A DNA stretch of 64,000 nucleotides from Rhodanobacter glycinis (GCF_006438785.1 NZ_RCZB01000001.1:631912-695911); one strand, 5' to 3'; positions 45,125 through 55,193 are shown, counted from the first letter of the stretch. The notes: generated by a model from the letters alone, not told the origin. Program-made: numbers and translations.

Positions 45125-46477
45125 ATGAACCAACGCAAATATTTCGGTACGGATGGCATTCGCGGGCTGGTCGGGCAATGGCCGATCAGCGCGGATTTCA
45201 TGCTGCGGCTGGGGCGTGCTGTCGGCAGCGTGCTGTCGCGCGAAGGTGAGGATCGGCCCAAGGTGCTGATCGGCAAGGACACCCGCATTTCAGGCTACAT
45301 GTTCGAGGCCGCACTGGAAGCCGGGCTGGTGGCCGCCGGTGCCGATGTGGGACTGCTCGGGCCGATGCCCACGCCCGCCGTGGCTTTCCTCACCTGCTCG
45401 ATGCGCGCGCAGGCTGGCATCGTGATCAGCGCCTCGCACAATCCGCATCATGACAACGGCGTCAAGTTCTTTTCTGCCGATGGCGAAAAGCTGTCCGACG
45501 CGATCGAACTGGCGATCGAGCAGGAGGTCGATGCGGACTTCGTCACCGTGGCCTCCGAGCGGCTGGGCAAGGCGGTTCGTGTCGCCGATGCGGTGACGCG
45601 CTATGCCGAGTTCTGCAAGGCCACCGTGCCGGACGATTTCAGTCTGCGCGGGTTGCGGATCGTTTTGGACTGCGCGCATGGCGCAACCTATCAGGTGGCA
45701 CCGAAGGTGTTTGCCGAACTGGGCGCCGAGGTGGTGGCCATCGGCGACAAGCCGGACGGTTTCAACATCAATCGCGAGGTGGGATCGACGCACCCGCAGG
45801 CGTTGCAGCAGGCGGTGCTGGCGCATGGAGCCGATATCGGCATTGCGTTCGATGGTGATGGCGACCGGGTGATGCTGGTCGACCGGCACGGCGTGCTGGC
45901 CGATGGCGATGACATTCTCTACGTGCTGGCGCGCAGCCTGCATGCGCAGGGATTGCTCAAGGGGCCGGTGGTGGGCACCTTGATGAGCAACTACGGCCTG
46001 CAACTGGCGCTGGCGGAGTTCGACGTGCCGCTGATTCGCGCCAACGTGGGCGATCGCTATGTGATGCAGCAACTCAGGCAGCACGGTGGCATGCTCGGCG
46101 GCGAGACGTCCGGCCACATCCTGTGTCTGGACCGGGCCACCACCGGTGACGGTATCGTCGCTGCACTGGCGGTGCTGGAGGCGTTGACGCTGTCGGGCCA
46201 GGATCTCGCCGCGGCCCGCCAGGGCCTGAAGAAATTGCCCCAGGTCATGCTCAACGTGCGTGCTGCCGGTGCCCGCGAGGCTCTCGCCGGCGACGAGGTG
46301 CGGCAGGCGCTGGCCGAGGTGGAACGGATCCTGCACGGTCGCGGCCGGGTGGTGCTGCGCGCGTCCGGTACCGAGCCGCTGGTACGCGTCACCATCGAAG
46401 GTGCGGATGCCGCGGAAGTGCAACAGTTGGCCGAGAAGCTCGCCGAGACTGTAAAATCCGCAGCCGAACGCTCGTGA
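45125..46477 (+). CDS. glmM: Phosphoglucosamine mutase
   Basis: The 450-residue enzyme converts glucosamine 6-phosphate to glucosamine 1-phosphate for cell-wall and LPS precursors. It opens with [18 protein letters not shown]. The phosphoserine is in [12 protein letters not shown] (about Ser104). The magnesium loop is [12 protein letters not shown], the sugar-recognition loop is GGETSGH, and the phosphate-contact loop near the C terminus is [16 protein letters not shown] at 45116 would add three residues. The order folP-glmM is conserved. Confidence 0.96.
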   Translation: MNQRKYFGTDGIRGLVGQWPISADFMLRLGRAVGSVLSREGEDRPKVLIGKDTRISGYMFEAALEAGLVAAGADVGLLGPMPTPAVAFLTCSMRAQAGIVISASHNPHHDNGVKFFSADGEKLSDAIELAIEQEVDADFVTVASERLGKAVRVADAVTRYAEFCKATVPDDFSLRGLRIVLDCAHGATYQVAPKVFAELGAEVVAIGDKPDGFNINREVGSTHPQALQQAVLAHGADIGIAFDGDGDRVMLVDRHGVLADGDDILYVLARSLHAQGLLKGPVVGTLMSNYGLQLALAEFDVPLIRANVGDRYVMQQLRQHGGMLGGETSGHILCLDRATTGDGIVAALAVLEALTLSGQDLAAARQGLKKLPQVMLNVRAAGAREALAGDEVRQALAEVERILHGRGRVVLRASGTEPLVRVTIEGADAAEVQQLAEKLAETVKSAAERS

Positions 46478-46574
46478 ACCTGTAGCCGTATTGGGTCGCC
46501 ATGGATTGGCCCGACGTGCCCCGCCCTTGCGGTGCGGATGACCGACCGCACGCCTTGCCCAGTGGACTACAGCC

Positions 46575-47507
46575 ATGAAGAATGTTCCCACCCTCGATAT
46601 CCGTCGTTACGACAGCGACCGCGACGCCTTTGTTGCCGAGCTCGGCGCGGCCTACCGCGAGTTCGGCTTTTGCTGCATCAGCGGACATGGCATTCCGCAT
46701 GAGCTGATTGACGGCTCGTACGACGTGTTTAAGCGCTTCTTCGCGCTGCCGACCGAGACCAAGATGAAGTATCACGTCGCTGGTAGCGGCGGGGCGCGTG
46801 GCTACACGCCGTTCAAGGTGGAGACTGCCAAGGACAGCCAGTACGCCGACCTCAAGGAGTTCTGGCACGTCGGCCGCGAAATTCCGCGTGATTCGAAGTT
46901 CGCCGATGTGATGCCGCCGAATCTGTGGCCGAGCGAGGTGCCGGACTTCAAACAGTACGGCTACGGCCTGTACGAAGCGCTGGATCAGCTCGGCACCCGC
47001 GTGTTGCGCGCACTGGCACTGCATATCGATCAGCCGGAAAACTTCTTCGAGGACAAGACCGACGTCGGCAACTCGATCCTGCGCCCGATCCACTATCCGC
47101 CGATCACCCAGGACAACATTCCGAACGTGCGTGCCGGTGCGCACGAGGACATCAACTTCATCACTCTGCTGGTTGGCGCCAGTGCCGAGGGGCTGGAAGT
47201 GCTCAGCCACGGTGAATGGTTGCCGATTACCACCGAGGGCGATGCGATCGTGGTGAACATCGGCGACATGTTGCAGCGGCTGAGCAACCACGTGTATCCG
47301 TCTACCTCGCACCGGGTGGTCAATCCGCAGAACGAGAATGCACGCAAGCCGCGTTACTCGGTGCCGTTCTTCCTGCATCCGAATCCGGACGTGGTACTGG
47401 ATCCGCTCGATTCATGCATCACGGCGGATAATCCGCGGCGCTACGACACCTCGATCAGCTCACACGAATACCTGCTGCAGCGTCTGCGCGAAATCAAGCT
47501 GATCTGA
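46575..47507 (+). CDS. 2-oxoglutarate/Fe(II) oxygenase, isopenicillin-N-synthase-like
   Basis: The 310-residue protein has the DIOX_N region (VPTLDIRRYD, REFGFCCISGHGIPHELI) and a double-stranded beta-helix core. The iron ligands are H and D in GAHEDINFITLL near residue 193 and the distal His in STSHRVVNP near 251. The 2-oxoglutarate-binding arginine is in KPRYSVPFF. All the residues for activity are present. The substrate is unknown; such proteins in gammaproteobacteria act on small metabolites. The gene stands 97 bases after glmM and ends four bases from another oxygenase-like gene. Confidence 0.88.
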   Translation: MKNVPTLDIRRYDSDRDAFVAELGAAYREFGFCCISGHGIPHELIDGSYDVFKRFFALPTETKMKYHVAGSGGARGYTPFKVETAKDSQYADLKEFWHVGREIPRDSKFADVMPPNLWPSEVPDFKQYGYGLYEALDQLGTRVLRALALHIDQPENFFEDKTDVGNSILRPIHYPPITQDNIPNVRAGAHEDINFITLLVGASAEGLEVLSHGEWLPITTEGDAIVVNIGDMLQRLSNHVYPSTSHRVVNPQNENARKPRYSVPFFLHPNPDVVLDPLDSCITADNPRRYDTSISSHEYLLQRLREIKLI

Positions 47508-47511
47508 GGTG

Positions 47512-48183
47512 TCAGGCCATCCAGAAGAACACGGCGGTCATTCGCTTGGTCGCCGTTTCCAGTCCCCAGTACGCGGTGGCGCTGTGAATCAGGTTGGCCT
47601 TGTAGACCAGCAGCCGGTTGAAGCGATGTTCCACGCGCACGTCCTCGACAAAGGCATTCGGCTGCACGAAGCGGTTGCCCAGCGCCTCCGCCAGAGTGCG
47701 ATACGGCGGCATCACGATGTTGCCGCCGAGCTGACCACCCGGCATGCGCTGGCGAAAGAAGCTGGTGCCGCATTGGCTGGGCACGTCCGGGTTGAGATAC
47801 AGCACGGCCGCGTAACGACAAAGATTCGTCGAATCGGTGTGCGGCTTGACTGCGCCTTCGACGGATCCAACCATCTGCACGCAATTGTGATTGAGCCGCA
47901 TGCCCGTCTCGGCCTGCTCGACCCAGACTTTTTTCGCGCCAGTCAAAAGACAGACCTTCGCATCCAATGTGCTCAACTCTTCGTCCAGCAAGGCAGGCGT
48001 GGCGCGCATGCCAGGCCACACTTCAGCTGTGTAGGGATAACCCAGTTCCCAATCGGTTTTGGCCAGGCAACGCGCACGCACCTCACCGGCATTCGGCAAG
48101 GCATCGTCCAGCACCCAATAGTCGCGACCTTCGACGGGCTTGCGATAAGGCAGCGGGCGCATCTGGGTCGGAAACAGGGACAT
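47512..48183 (-). CDS. DUF6445 family, putative 2-oxoglutarate oxygenase-like
   Basis: The 223-residue protein has a possible HxD dyad (KPHTDSTNLCRYAAVLYLNP, near residue 118) and a distal His (NLIHSATAYWG, near 203). This fits the oxygenase-like DUF6445 family often found beside tryptophan halogenase and SapC genes in Xanthomonadales. No partner halogenase is in this window. It is convergent with another oxygenase gene. The start at 48183 is the first ATG with a family-like N terminus. The catalytic interpretation is inference. Confidence 0.65.
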   Translation of the reverse strand: MSLFPTQMRPLPYRKPVEGRDYWVLDDALPNAGEVRARCLAKTDWELGYPYTAEVWPGMRATPALLDEELSTLDAKVCLLTGAKKVWVEQAETGMRLNHNCVQMVGSVEGAVKPHTDSTNLCRYAAVLYLNPDVPSQCGTSFFRQRMPGGQLGGNIVMPPYRTLAEALGNRFVQPNAFVEDVRVEHRFNRLLVYKANLIHSATAYWGLETATKRMTAVFFWMA

Positions 48184-48263
48184 GGTGTGGAGAGCCGTGG
48201 ATGAAGGTGCGGGCAACAGTAGCCGATGCGGCGGCGCGAATCGCGGGATGGGTGTGAGCCGAC

Positions 48264-49073
48264 CTAACCCTGGGTGTTGCGATAGCGCTTCGACTCCCTC
48301 GCGGAAAGCCAGAGCGCGAGCCGATCGGGCATCAACTGGACGATGGTCTTGATGGTGCGGTTGACCCGCCCGGGAATGTAGACCGCATCGCCGCGCTCCA
48401 CTGCAGCGATGCCCTGGCGCACCACCTCTTCCGCGCTCAGCCACATGAAGGCCGGCAACTTGTTCATCTTGTCGCGGGTGCGGGTGACATCGTGGAACTC
48501 CGACCAGGTGAAGCCAGGGCACAACGCGCAGACATGCACGCCAGCGGCGCGGTTTTCCAGCGCCAGCGATTGCGAAAACTTGATCATGTACGCCTTGGAT
48601 GCCGCATATAGCGTATGTCCGGCCGGCCCGGGTACATGTCCGGCGAGCGAAGCGACATTGATGATGCGACCACGACCACGCTGGCGCATCCCGGGCAGCA
48701 ATCGCCACGCCAATTCGGTGGGAGCCGTGAGAAGCACTCGCAGGAAGTCGGCATGCGTCGTCCAGTCGTTGGCCTCGAACGTGCCGGGCACCCCGTAACC
48801 GGCGTTGTTTATCAGCCAGTCCATCTGCAGGCCGCGTTGTTCCAGCGCGTCGCAAAGCGTCTGTGGCGTGGCTGGATCGGCAAGGTCACCGGTCAGCACG
48901 GTCACCTGGATGCCGTGTTGACCGCGCAGCTCGCTGGCGAGGGATTCCAGTCGATCGGTACGACGCGCGGTCAGTGCCAGGTCGTGACCGAGTGCAGCCA
49001 GCTGTCGGGCAAACGCGGCGCCTATACCGGAGGACGCGCCGGTGATCAGGCTGAGTGGACGGGGCATTGTCAT
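48264..49073 (-). CDS. Short-chain dehydrogenase/reductase
   Basis: The 269-residue Rossmann-fold protein has the cofactor motif TGASSGIG near residue 11 and NNAGYG. It also has the catalytic serine region NVASLAG and YAASK with the catalytic tyrosine and lysine. It has no signal peptide. The C terminus (AAVERGDAVYIPGRVNRTIKTIVQLMP) resembles the DltE/YqjQ-like group of ketoreductases, but the substrate is unknown. The basic loop LTARRTDRLESL suggests NADP. It is divergent from tpiA with 125 bases between. Confidence 0.88.
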   Translation of the reverse strand: MTMPRPLSLITGASSGIGAAFARQLAALGHDLALTARRTDRLESLASELRGQHGIQVTVLTGDLADPATPQTLCDALEQRGLQMDWLINNAGYGVPGTFEANDWTTHADFLRVLLTAPTELAWRLLPGMRQRGRGRIINVASLAGHVPGPAGHTLYAASKAYMIKFSQSLALENRAAGVHVCALCPGFTWSEFHDVTRTRDKMNKLPAFMWLSAEEVVRQGIAAVERGDAVYIPGRVNRTIKTIVQLMPDRLALWLSARESKRYRNTQG

Positions 49074-49198
49074 GAGGCGTTCCGAGTTGAGAACGGCATT
49101 CTTGACCGGGCGAACTCCTCGGCGCCAGCCATCCGGTGGTTTGCCGATAGCTGGAGCCGCCGGGTAAGCTTGCGGTTTGATCGCAGCGGAAGCAGACC

Positions 49199-49963
49199 AT
49201 GCGCAAGAAATTTGTCGCGGGCAACTGGAAAATGCATGGTAGCCATTCAATGGCCACCGCGTTGGCGAACGACATTGTAGCCGCCAAGCCGGACTCCATT
49301 GACGTCACCGTGTTTCCGCCGTTTCCCTACCTCGCCGCACTGGCATTGCAGCACGCCGAGGCGGGGTTGGGCATTGGTGCGCAGGATGTCAGCGAGCATC
49401 TGGGGCAGGGTGCCTACACCGGCGAGGTTTCCGCGGCCATGCTGGCGGATATCGGCGCGCGTTGGGTGCTGGTGGGCCACTCCGAACGTCGCCAATATCA
49501 CGGCGAAGACGATGGTCTGGTCGCGCGCAAGTTTGCCGCGGCGTGCGCTGGCGGCCTCACGCCGATCCTGTGCATCGGCGAGACGCTTGAACAACGTGAA
49601 GCTGGCGAAACCGAGGCGGTCATCGCACGCCAGCTGCAGGCGGTGGTGTCGCTCAACGGTATCGCCAGTTTCGATACGGCAGTGATCGCCTATGAGCCGA
49701 TCTGGGCGATTGGGACCGGCCGCACCGCCAGCCCGGAACAGGCCCAGCAGGTGCACGCCTTCATTCGTAGCCAACTGGAAAAAGAAGATGTTATGATTGC
49801 CCGTCTGACCCGACTGCTTTACGGCGGCAGCGTCAAGGCGGCCAATGCCGCGGAATTGTTCGCGCAGGCGGATGTGGACGGAGGACTGATCGGCGGTGCC
49901 TCTCTGGCCGCGTCCGACTTCCTTGGAATCTGCGCCGCGGCGCATCAGGCGCTACAGGCTTAA
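49199..49963 (+). CDS. tpiA: Triosephosphate isomerase
   Basis: The 254-residue enzyme interconverts dihydroxyacetone phosphate and glyceraldehyde 3-phosphate. The catalytic lysine is in GNWKMHG, the histidine in VLVGHSERRQYHGE, and the glutamate in VIAYEPIWAIGTGRTAS; the phosphate loop is YGGSVKAANA. All family residues are present. It is followed after ten bases by secG, a common arrangement, and probably shares a transcript with secG and the tRNA-Leu. Confidence 0.97.
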   Translation: MRKKFVAGNWKMHGSHSMATALANDIVAAKPDSIDVTVFPPFPYLAALALQHAEAGLGIGAQDVSEHLGQGAYTGEVSAAMLADIGARWVLVGHSERRQYHGEDDGLVARKFAAACAGGLTPILCIGETLEQREAGETEAVIARQLQAVVSLNGIASFDTAVIAYEPIWAIGTGRTASPEQAQQVHAFIRSQLEKEDVMIARLTRLLYGGSVKAANAAELFAQADVDGGLIGGASLAASDFLGICAAAHQALQA

Positions 49964-49973
49964 TAGAAAACCT

Positions 49974-50426
49974 ATGTTCGTCATTTTCAGCGTGTTTTAC
50001 ATTCTGATCGCTGCGGCGATGATCGTGCTGATCCTGCTGCAGAACGGTGCAGGGGCCGACGCTGGCTCCGGCTTCGGCGGTGGTGCGTCGGCCACGGTTT
50101 TCGGTGCGCGTGGCTCGTCCACGTTCCTGACCCGTGCCACTGGCGTGCTCGCCGGGCTGTTTTTCCTGCTCAGCCTGGGTATGGGGATCTACCTGCACGG
50201 CAACGGTGCACCTCACAGCAACGTCAATGATTTGGGCGTCATGGGGGCAATCGCCGAAAAGCCGGCTGCCGCGAAGGCCGTACCTGCCGCGCCGGTTGGC
50301 TCGGAAGTACCGCCGGCAACCCCTGCTGCAACCAACAACGCCGTACCGGCTGCATCGCCGGCGGCAACCCCCACCCAGAGTCAGGGTGAGGTGCCGGCGG
50401 CCACGCAGCCACCGGCCAAGCACTAG
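49974..50426 (+). CDS. secG: Protein translocase subunit SecG
   Basis: The 150-residue protein has the SecG topology. Helix 1 (VFYILIAAAMIVLILLQNG) and helix 2 (FLTRATGVLAGLFFLLSLGM) flank the conserved GADAGSGFGGGASATVFGARGS loop. It then has an extended low-complexity alanine/proline tail of about 60 residues, longer than in E. coli (110). It is part of the SecYEG export channel. The gap to the tRNA-Leu is only 11 bases; the order secG then tRNA-Leu(GAG) is also seen in E. coli. Confidence 0.93.
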   Translation: MFVIFSVFYILIAAAMIVLILLQNGAGADAGSGFGGGASATVFGARGSSTFLTRATGVLAGLFFLLSLGMGIYLHGNGAPHSNVNDLGVMGAIAEKPAAAKAVPAAPVGSEVPPATPAATNNAVPAASPAATPTQSQGEVPAATQPPAKH

Positions 50427-50437
50427 GCAACACACCT

Positions 50438-50522
50438 GCCCAGGTGGCGGAACTGGTAGACGCACTACCTTGAGGTGGTAGCGACGCAAGTCGTAGGGGT
50501 TCGAGTCCCCTCTTGGGCACCA
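50438..50522 (+). tRNA. tRNA-Leu (anticodon GAG)
   Basis: An 85-nt cloverleaf with encoded CCA. The acceptor GCCCAGG pairs with CTTGGGC with one G-U pair. The anticodon loop TTGAGGT gives GAG, and a long variable arm is present. It is probably processed from the tpiA-secG transcript. Confidence 0.97.
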
Positions 50523-50561
50523 TTACAGGGCTTCAGTGGATATCACTGAAGCCGGTCAAAC

Positions 50562-50590
50562 AGAAAACCGCCGCAAGGCGGTTTTCTTTT
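50562..50590 (+). terminator. Intrinsic terminator after tRNA-Leu
   Basis: AGAAAACCGCC pairs perfectly with GGCGGTTTTCT around GCAA (11 base pairs), then TTT. A second perfect hairpin (GGCTTCAGTG / CACTGAAGCC, 50529-50553) lies directly before it and may take part in 3' processing of the tRNA. Confidence 0.9.
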
Positions 50591-50591
50591 A

Positions 50592-50616
50592 TGGAGCCCA
50601 AGAAGGGATTCGAACC
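50592..50616 (-). repeat. Fragment of a tRNA 3' end (T-loop to CCA), inverted relative to tRNA-Leu
   Basis: Read on the minus strand, these 25 bases have a T-loop (GGTTCGAATCC) and an acceptor 3' strand CTTGGGC with CCA end. They agree with the last 25 bases of the tRNA-Leu gene at 22 positions. No matching 5' half (GCCCAAG) exists in the next 200 bases, so it is not a functional tRNA. It may be a relic of recombination at the tRNA or of a duplicated tRNA gene. Confidence 0.75.
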
Positions 50617-50799
50617 TGCATGACGATCCTTTGTCTGCATGCGGGGACGATGCGCCGCGGTTACCGCACATAGCTTGTAGGTGTCGGCCGACATAACAGC
50701 CGTTTTCGCCGTGGCACATTGCGATCCAATGATGAAGGTAGCGAAAGGCATCCATCCGTCGGATCGCTGCCGTTTTCATCGCTGGGTAAAGGGGCTGCC

Positions 50800-51045
50800 A
50801 TGGTGACGATTTCACTCAAGCAATCGAATGCAGATACCTGGACTGTCCGGCGCTGTCAGATCGCCTTGTTCAGTGATCTGAAACTGGGACCGGCGATCAA
50901 TCTGGCCAGGGAAATCGCGCGCGATGAACACCAGCGTATGGGACGCGAGGTGTGCGTGGAAATGCCGGGGCCGACTTCCACGATCGTACTGGCGCATTAT
51001 GTGAATGGCGATGTCCCGGATGCCGCTGCTGCGATGGCGGCATGA
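50800..51045 (+). CDS. Small hypothetical protein
   Basis: The 81-residue product starts at the ATG at 50800 behind AAAGGGG with good spacing. It is mixed alpha/beta with no signal peptide or membrane part (TISLKQSNADTWTVRRCQIA; helix LGPAINLAREIARDEHQRMG; strand VCVEMPGPTSTIVLAHYV). I do not recognise it. The ribosome site and codon use support a real gene. It lies between the tRNA-Leu terminator and the gacA-like gene and might share its transcript. Confidence 0.6.
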   Translation: MVTISLKQSNADTWTVRRCQIALFSDLKLGPAINLAREIARDEHQRMGREVCVEMPGPTSTIVLAHYVNGDVPDAAAAMAA

Positions 51046-51222
51046 GCGAGCGGGCAGTTTGGCGTTCAGGTGTCACGTCAGGATAAGGATGCATTGGATT
51101 GCCGTGAGCTGTTGACGACAGCGCGGCGCACATGGGTCATGTCGTGCATGAGGCGGCAGCCGTGCTTGCAATGAAGCGCAGTGCGGCCTAATTTCAGTAA
51201 GCCCAACCAAGGAGGGCATCAA

Positions 51223-51876
51223 GTGATCAATGTGGTCCTGGTGGACGATCACGAGCTGGTCCGTACCGGCTTTCGGATGATTTTGCAGCAACAGCCGGAT
51301 ATCAACGTCGGTGGTGAGGCAGGTACGGCTGAGGAAGGCTTGCGGCTGATCCGCACGCTGGTACCGGACATCGCACTGGTCGATGTGCACATGCCTGGCA
51401 TGAGCGGCATCGAACTTACCGAGCGGGTCTGTCGTTCGAAGTTGCCCACACACATCGTCATTGTCACGGTAGTCGATGACGCGCGCTTCCCCAAACGGTT
51501 GCTTGACGCTGGCGCACTCGGCTACCTGACCAAGGGTTGCACTGCCGATGAGCTGGTGTCCGCTGTGCGTCAAGTGGCCATGGGCCGCCGTTACCTTGCC
51601 CCGGCCGTGGCGCAGCAGCTTGCACTGGCTACCCTCGACGGCAGCGCTTCACCGTTCGACGTATTGTCCAGCCGCGAGCTGGAAGTGGCGATGATGTTGG
51701 TTCGCGGCAAGCCGCTGACGATCATCGGCGAACAACTCAACCTGAGCCCGAAAACCGTATCCACCTACAAGCAGCGTCTGATGGAGAAGCTGCATGTGGA
51801 TCATGTTCTCAGCCTGGCCCACCTGATGACGATGCACGGCTTGATCGATACGCCCAATCACCACGTGGGCAACTGA
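51223..51876 (+). CDS. GacA/UvrY-like response regulator
   Basis: The 217-residue NarL/LuxR-type regulator begins at the GTG at 51223, which follows AAGGAGG. The receiver domain (residues 1-120) has VDDHELVRTGFRMIL, the phospho-aspartate in VDVHMPGMSG and the lysine in GYLTKGCTADEL. The LuxR helix-turn-helix follows (LSSRELEVAMMLVRGK, LSPKTVSTYKQRLMEKL). The receiver start and the HTH resemble GacA/UvrY more than NarL, which suggests a BarA/GacS-type partner kinase and control of CsrA-sponge RNAs. In E. coli uvrY is followed by uvrC; here it is a single gene closed by a strong terminator. Confidence 0.85.
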   Translation: MINVVLVDDHELVRTGFRMILQQQPDINVGGEAGTAEEGLRLIRTLVPDIALVDVHMPGMSGIELTERVCRSKLPTHIVIVTVVDDARFPKRLLDAGALGYLTKGCTADELVSAVRQVAMGRRYLAPAVAQQLALATLDGSASPFDVLSSRELEVAMMLVRGKPLTIIGEQLNLSPKTVSTYKQRLMEKLHVDHVLSLAHLMTMHGLIDTPNHHVGN

Positions 51877-51917
51877 CTTCCGATTGAAGTGTGTAGCTAG
51901 GCCCTGGTGACGGGACT

Positions 51918-51957
51918 GCAAAAAGAAAACCGGACTAGCGTCCGGTTTTCTTTTTGC
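51918..51957. terminator. Bidirectional terminator between the gacA-like gene and rne
   Basis: An 18-base perfect inverted repeat (GCAAAAAGAAAACCGGAC and its complement) surrounds loop TAGC, with A and T tracts inside the arms so it works on both strands. It lies between convergent genes: the gacA-like gene ends at 51876 and rne ends at 51978. Confidence 0.95.
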
Positions 51958-51977
51958 TTGAAACGGCGTCCGGTGAC

Positions 51978-54900
51978 TCAGTTGTGAGAGTCGGTCTGTT
52001 CGTCACGTTTACCTGTGGGGAAAGCGGGAGCCGGCTTGTCTTCTTCATGAGGTGCCATCGCCGCCGGCTTTTCCTGGCGAACAGGCTGCGCCAGCAGGTC
52101 GCCCTGCTTGGGTAACGGCAACGAAACGACTGGCATGGGTGCGGCAGGCTTTTCATCTTCAGACGCGGCGACCTCCATGATTGGCGTCGCGGCGCCGGCA
52201 GATTCACCGCTCTGCTGGCTGCCAGGAGCTGCCGGGATCACAACAGCGGAGCTGGGCCGCACGGTCGGTATGGCCTGGAATTGCACAGCATCCCGGGAGG
52301 GCTGGTCGGATGGCGTTGTGACAGGCGCTGCGGCAATCGGATTCGCGTTCCCGGGGGCGGGAGCGGCAGCCTCCGCTTTGACAATACCGTTCACGCTGGT
52401 GGGTTGCGCATGCGGATTGCTGCTTATCGAAGCTTGAGTGGTTGCAGGCGACGCGATGACCACCTTGTTCTGATCCGTTTCTTCGTCGGTGCTTGTCGCG
52501 GGGTTTGCCTGATCCGGAATCGGCGGTAGCGTCGGCAGATTGAACGCAGTGGTGATTGGCGCGGCAGCATTGAGCGCTGCACTGACCGGCGCCGTAATGG
52601 CTGGCTTTGGTTTGCTGTCCGTCAGGGCGTGGGTCACGTTGATCGGGGAAGCCTTCTCGACTGGCTGCGAGGCGACTGTTGGGAGAACCTCAGTTGCTGC
52701 TGTCGGTTTAGCGCTGTCCGCGGTATCGCCTAGTGCCTGAGTGGCGACGGCGGGGGCTGTGATAGCGACGGTAGCGAAAGACTCGCTGGCCGATTCGCGG
52801 TGGGCTGCAGACTTTACCGGCATGGGGGCGCCAGCAGTTTCATCGCGATCTTCGTCATCGAGCGCCTGTGCCTGCGCCGTTTCGAGGCTAGCACCGTCCG
52901 GGGCGACTTCATCATGGCGACGCCGACGACGGCCGCCGCGACGACCACGCCGCCGCCGTGACTGACTGCCATCCGCGTCGAGAGCATTGTCCGCGGATTC
53001 CGGTGCGATCGATTCGGTGGGCGTTGCGAGCAGATCGGCTTCCTTGGCTGCATCATCCAGCGGTGCGGCGGCCGGACGCTCGCTTGTGGTGGCCCGCGGC
53101 TGACGCTCGGTCTTCAGTTGCGGCGGATTGGGTTTGCGCTCGGCTCGGGCCTGATTGTTTTCAGCTGCCGCGGGTTTGGGTTGACGCTCTGCCTTGGCAA
53201 CCTGAGCCTGGGCCTGCTGTGGCTGGCGCGGCTGCGCCTCGTTGTTGCGCTGGCGATTGTTTCTGGCTTGCTGCTGCGCACCGGCTTTCGGCGAATTCGG
53301 CTGCGCTGGCTCACGCCGCGGCTGGCGCGGCGAAGAAGCGTTCGATGTGCCGGCGCGCGCGTTGCGCTCGTCGCGGCGATTGCGATTGCCGTTGTCACGT
53401 TCGTTGTCGTCGCTGCGCCTCGGCGCTGGTGTCGGAGCCGCTTCGGCGGCACTACGGAACCAGCCGAGGAGCCGCGAGATGACGCCACCCGAAGGTGCCG
53501 TGCGGGTGGGCACGGCGACAGCAACTGGCTGACGTCGCGCAACTGGCTGTGTCGCCATGGCGGCGGATGCAACTGTTTCTTCGCGAAGTGGGGCGGGACT
53601 GGATGGCACGATGCCGCTCACCGCGGGCTGTTCGCTGCTGCCAAGCGCCTGGCCCATCTTCGGCAGCTCGGCGGTTTCCACGGTGGTCAAACGCTCATAG
53701 CTGGGCTTGCTGTGCTCACCCATGTCCGCTTCGCGGATGCGCTGGATCTCGATATGCGGGGTTTCCAGCTTCTCGTCGGCGACGATCATTACGTGCACCT
53801 TGTGGCGCAGTTCGATCTCGACCACGCTTGCGCGCTTTTCGTTGAGCAGGAAATTGACCACGCTCGATGGCGCCTGCACCAGCACCTGGCCGGTGTTGTC
53901 CTTCATGGCGTGTTCTTCGATCAGGCGCAGAGTCGACAGCGACAGCGATTCCACGCCACGGATGTGGCCATGGCCCTCGCAGCGAGGACAGACGATCTGG
54001 GTCGCTTCGCCGAGGCTGGGACGCAGGCGCTGGCGCGACATCTCGAGTAGGCCGAAGCGCGAAATACGGCCGATCTGCACGCGCGCGCGATCCTGCTTCA
54101 GCGCTTCCTTCAGGCGATCCTCCACCTCGCGCTGGTGCTTCGGGCTATCCATGTCGATGAAATCGATCACGATCAGGCCGCCGGCATCGCGGATGCGCGC
54201 CTGGCGGGCAATTTCTACCGCGGCTTCGCAATTGGTGTTGAACGCGGTCTCCTCGATGTCGCTGCCCTTGGTGGCCTTGGAGGAGTTGATGTCGATCGCG
54301 GTCAGCGCCTCGGTCTGATCGATCACGATCGAGCCGCCTGAGGGCAGGCGTACCTGGCGGTCGAACGCGCTTTCGATCTGCGTCTCGATCTGGTAGCGCG
54401 TGAACAGCGGGGTGTCGTCCTTGTACAGCTTGAGCTTGCGCAGCGCGTTCGGCATCACCTGCTGCATGAAGTCGCGCGCATCGTTGAACAGCGACTCCTC
54501 ATCAATCAGGATTTCGCCGATGTCGCTGCGCAGATAGTCGCGCAGGGCGCGGATGAACAGCTTCGATTCCTGATAGATCAGAAACGGTGCCCGCTGTTTG
54601 TTGGCTGCTTCGGAAATCGACTTCCACAGCTGCAACAGGTAATCGAGATCCCATTGCAGCTCTTCGGCGTCGCGGCCGAGGCCGGCGGTGCGCACGATAA
54701 GGCCGACATCGTCCGGTACTGTGACGTGCTCGAGCGCTTCTTTCAGCGCCTGCCGGTCCTCACCCTCGATCCGGCGCGAGACACCACCGGCCTTTGGGTT
54801 GTTCGGCATCAGCACCATGTAGCGGCCGGCCAGGCTGATGAACGTGGTCAGGGCAGCGCCTTTGTTGCCGCGCTCTTCTTTTTCCACTTGGACGACCACT

Positions 54901-55193
54901 TCCTGACCTTCCTTGATCAGTTCGCGGATACTGGATTTATGGTGGTCGAGGCCAGCCGTGAAGTACTCACGGGAGATCTCTTTCAGTGGCAGGAAGCCAT
55001 GGCGCTCGGCGCCATACTCGACGAAGCAGGCTTCAAGTGAAGCCTCAACACGAGTGATACGACCTTTGTATATATTGGACTTTTTCTGTTCCCGCGAGGG
55101 GATTTCAATGTCCAGGTCATACAGGGTCTGGCCATCGACAATGGCCACGCGCAACTCTTCACGCTGAGTCGCGTTGATCAACATACGTTTCAT
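51978..55193 (-). CDS. rne: Ribonuclease E
   Basis: The 1071-residue endoribonuclease is the core of the RNA degradosome. The N-terminal half has the S1 domain ([22 protein letters not shown]), the 5'-sensor/RNase H-like parts, and the DNase I-like domain with catalytic aspartates in [14 protein letters not shown] and [14 protein letters not shown] zinc-link [10 protein letters not shown] lies near residue 405. After about 520 it is disordered, with arginine-rich segments ([19 protein letters not shown]), proline/alanine linkers and no clear fold, as usual for degradosome scaffolds. The ATG at 55193 matches the [18 protein letters not shown] terminus of the family. It is divergent from rluC, as in E. 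coli. Confidence 0.96.
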   Translation of the reverse strand: MKRMLINATQREELRVAIVDGQTLYDLDIEIPSREQKKSNIYKGRITRVEASLEACFVEYGAERHGFLPLKEISREYFTAGLDHHKSSIRELIKEGQEVVVQVEKEERGNKGAALTTFISLAGRYMVLMPNNPKAGGVSRRIEGEDRQALKEALEHVTVPDDVGLIVRTAGLGRDAEELQWDLDYLLQLWKSISEAANKQRAPFLIYQESKLFIRALRDYLRSDIGEILIDEESLFNDARDFMQQVMPNALRKLKLYKDDTPLFTRYQIETQIESAFDRQVRLPSGGSIVIDQTEALTAIDINSSKATKGSDIEETAFNTNCEAAVEIARQARIRDAGGLIVIDFIDMDSPKHQREVEDRLKEALKQDRARVQIGRISRFGLLEMSRQRLRPSLGEATQIVCPRCEGHGHIRGVESLSLSTLRLIEEHAMKDNTGQVLVQAPSSVVNFLLNEKRASVVEIELRHKVHVMIVADEKLETPHIEIQRIREADMGEHSKPSYERLTTVETAELPKMGQALGSSEQPAVSGIVPSSPAPLREETVASAAMATQPVARRQPVAVAVPTRTAPSGGVISRLLGWFRSAAEAAPTPAPRRSDDNERDNGNRNRRDERNARAGTSNASSPRQPRREPAQPNSPKAGAQQQARNNRQRNNEAQPRQPQQAQAQVAKAERQPKPAAAENNQARAERKPNPPQLKTERQPRATTSERPAAAPLDDAAKEADLLATPTESIAPESADNALDADGSQSRRRRGRRGGRRRRRHDEVAPDGASLETAQAQALDDEDRDETAGAPMPVKSAAHRESASESFATVAITAPAVATQALGDTADSAKPTAATEVLPTVASQPVEKASPINVTHALTDSKPKPAITAPVSAALNAAAPITTAFNLPTLPPIPDQANPATSTDEETDQNKVVIASPATTQASISSNPHAQPTSVNGIVKAEAAAPAPGNANPIAAAPVTTPSDQPSRDAVQFQAIPTVRPSSAVVIPAAPGSQQSGESAGAATPIMEVAASEDEKPAAPMPVVSLPLPKQGDLLAQPVRQEKPAAMAPHEEDKPAPAFPTGKRDEQTDSHN

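Noticed and set aside
50592..50700. A second complete tRNA gene on the minus strand behind tRNA-Leu
   Set aside because: Only the 3' quarter is present. No 5' acceptor strand, D arm or anticodon arm can be formed.
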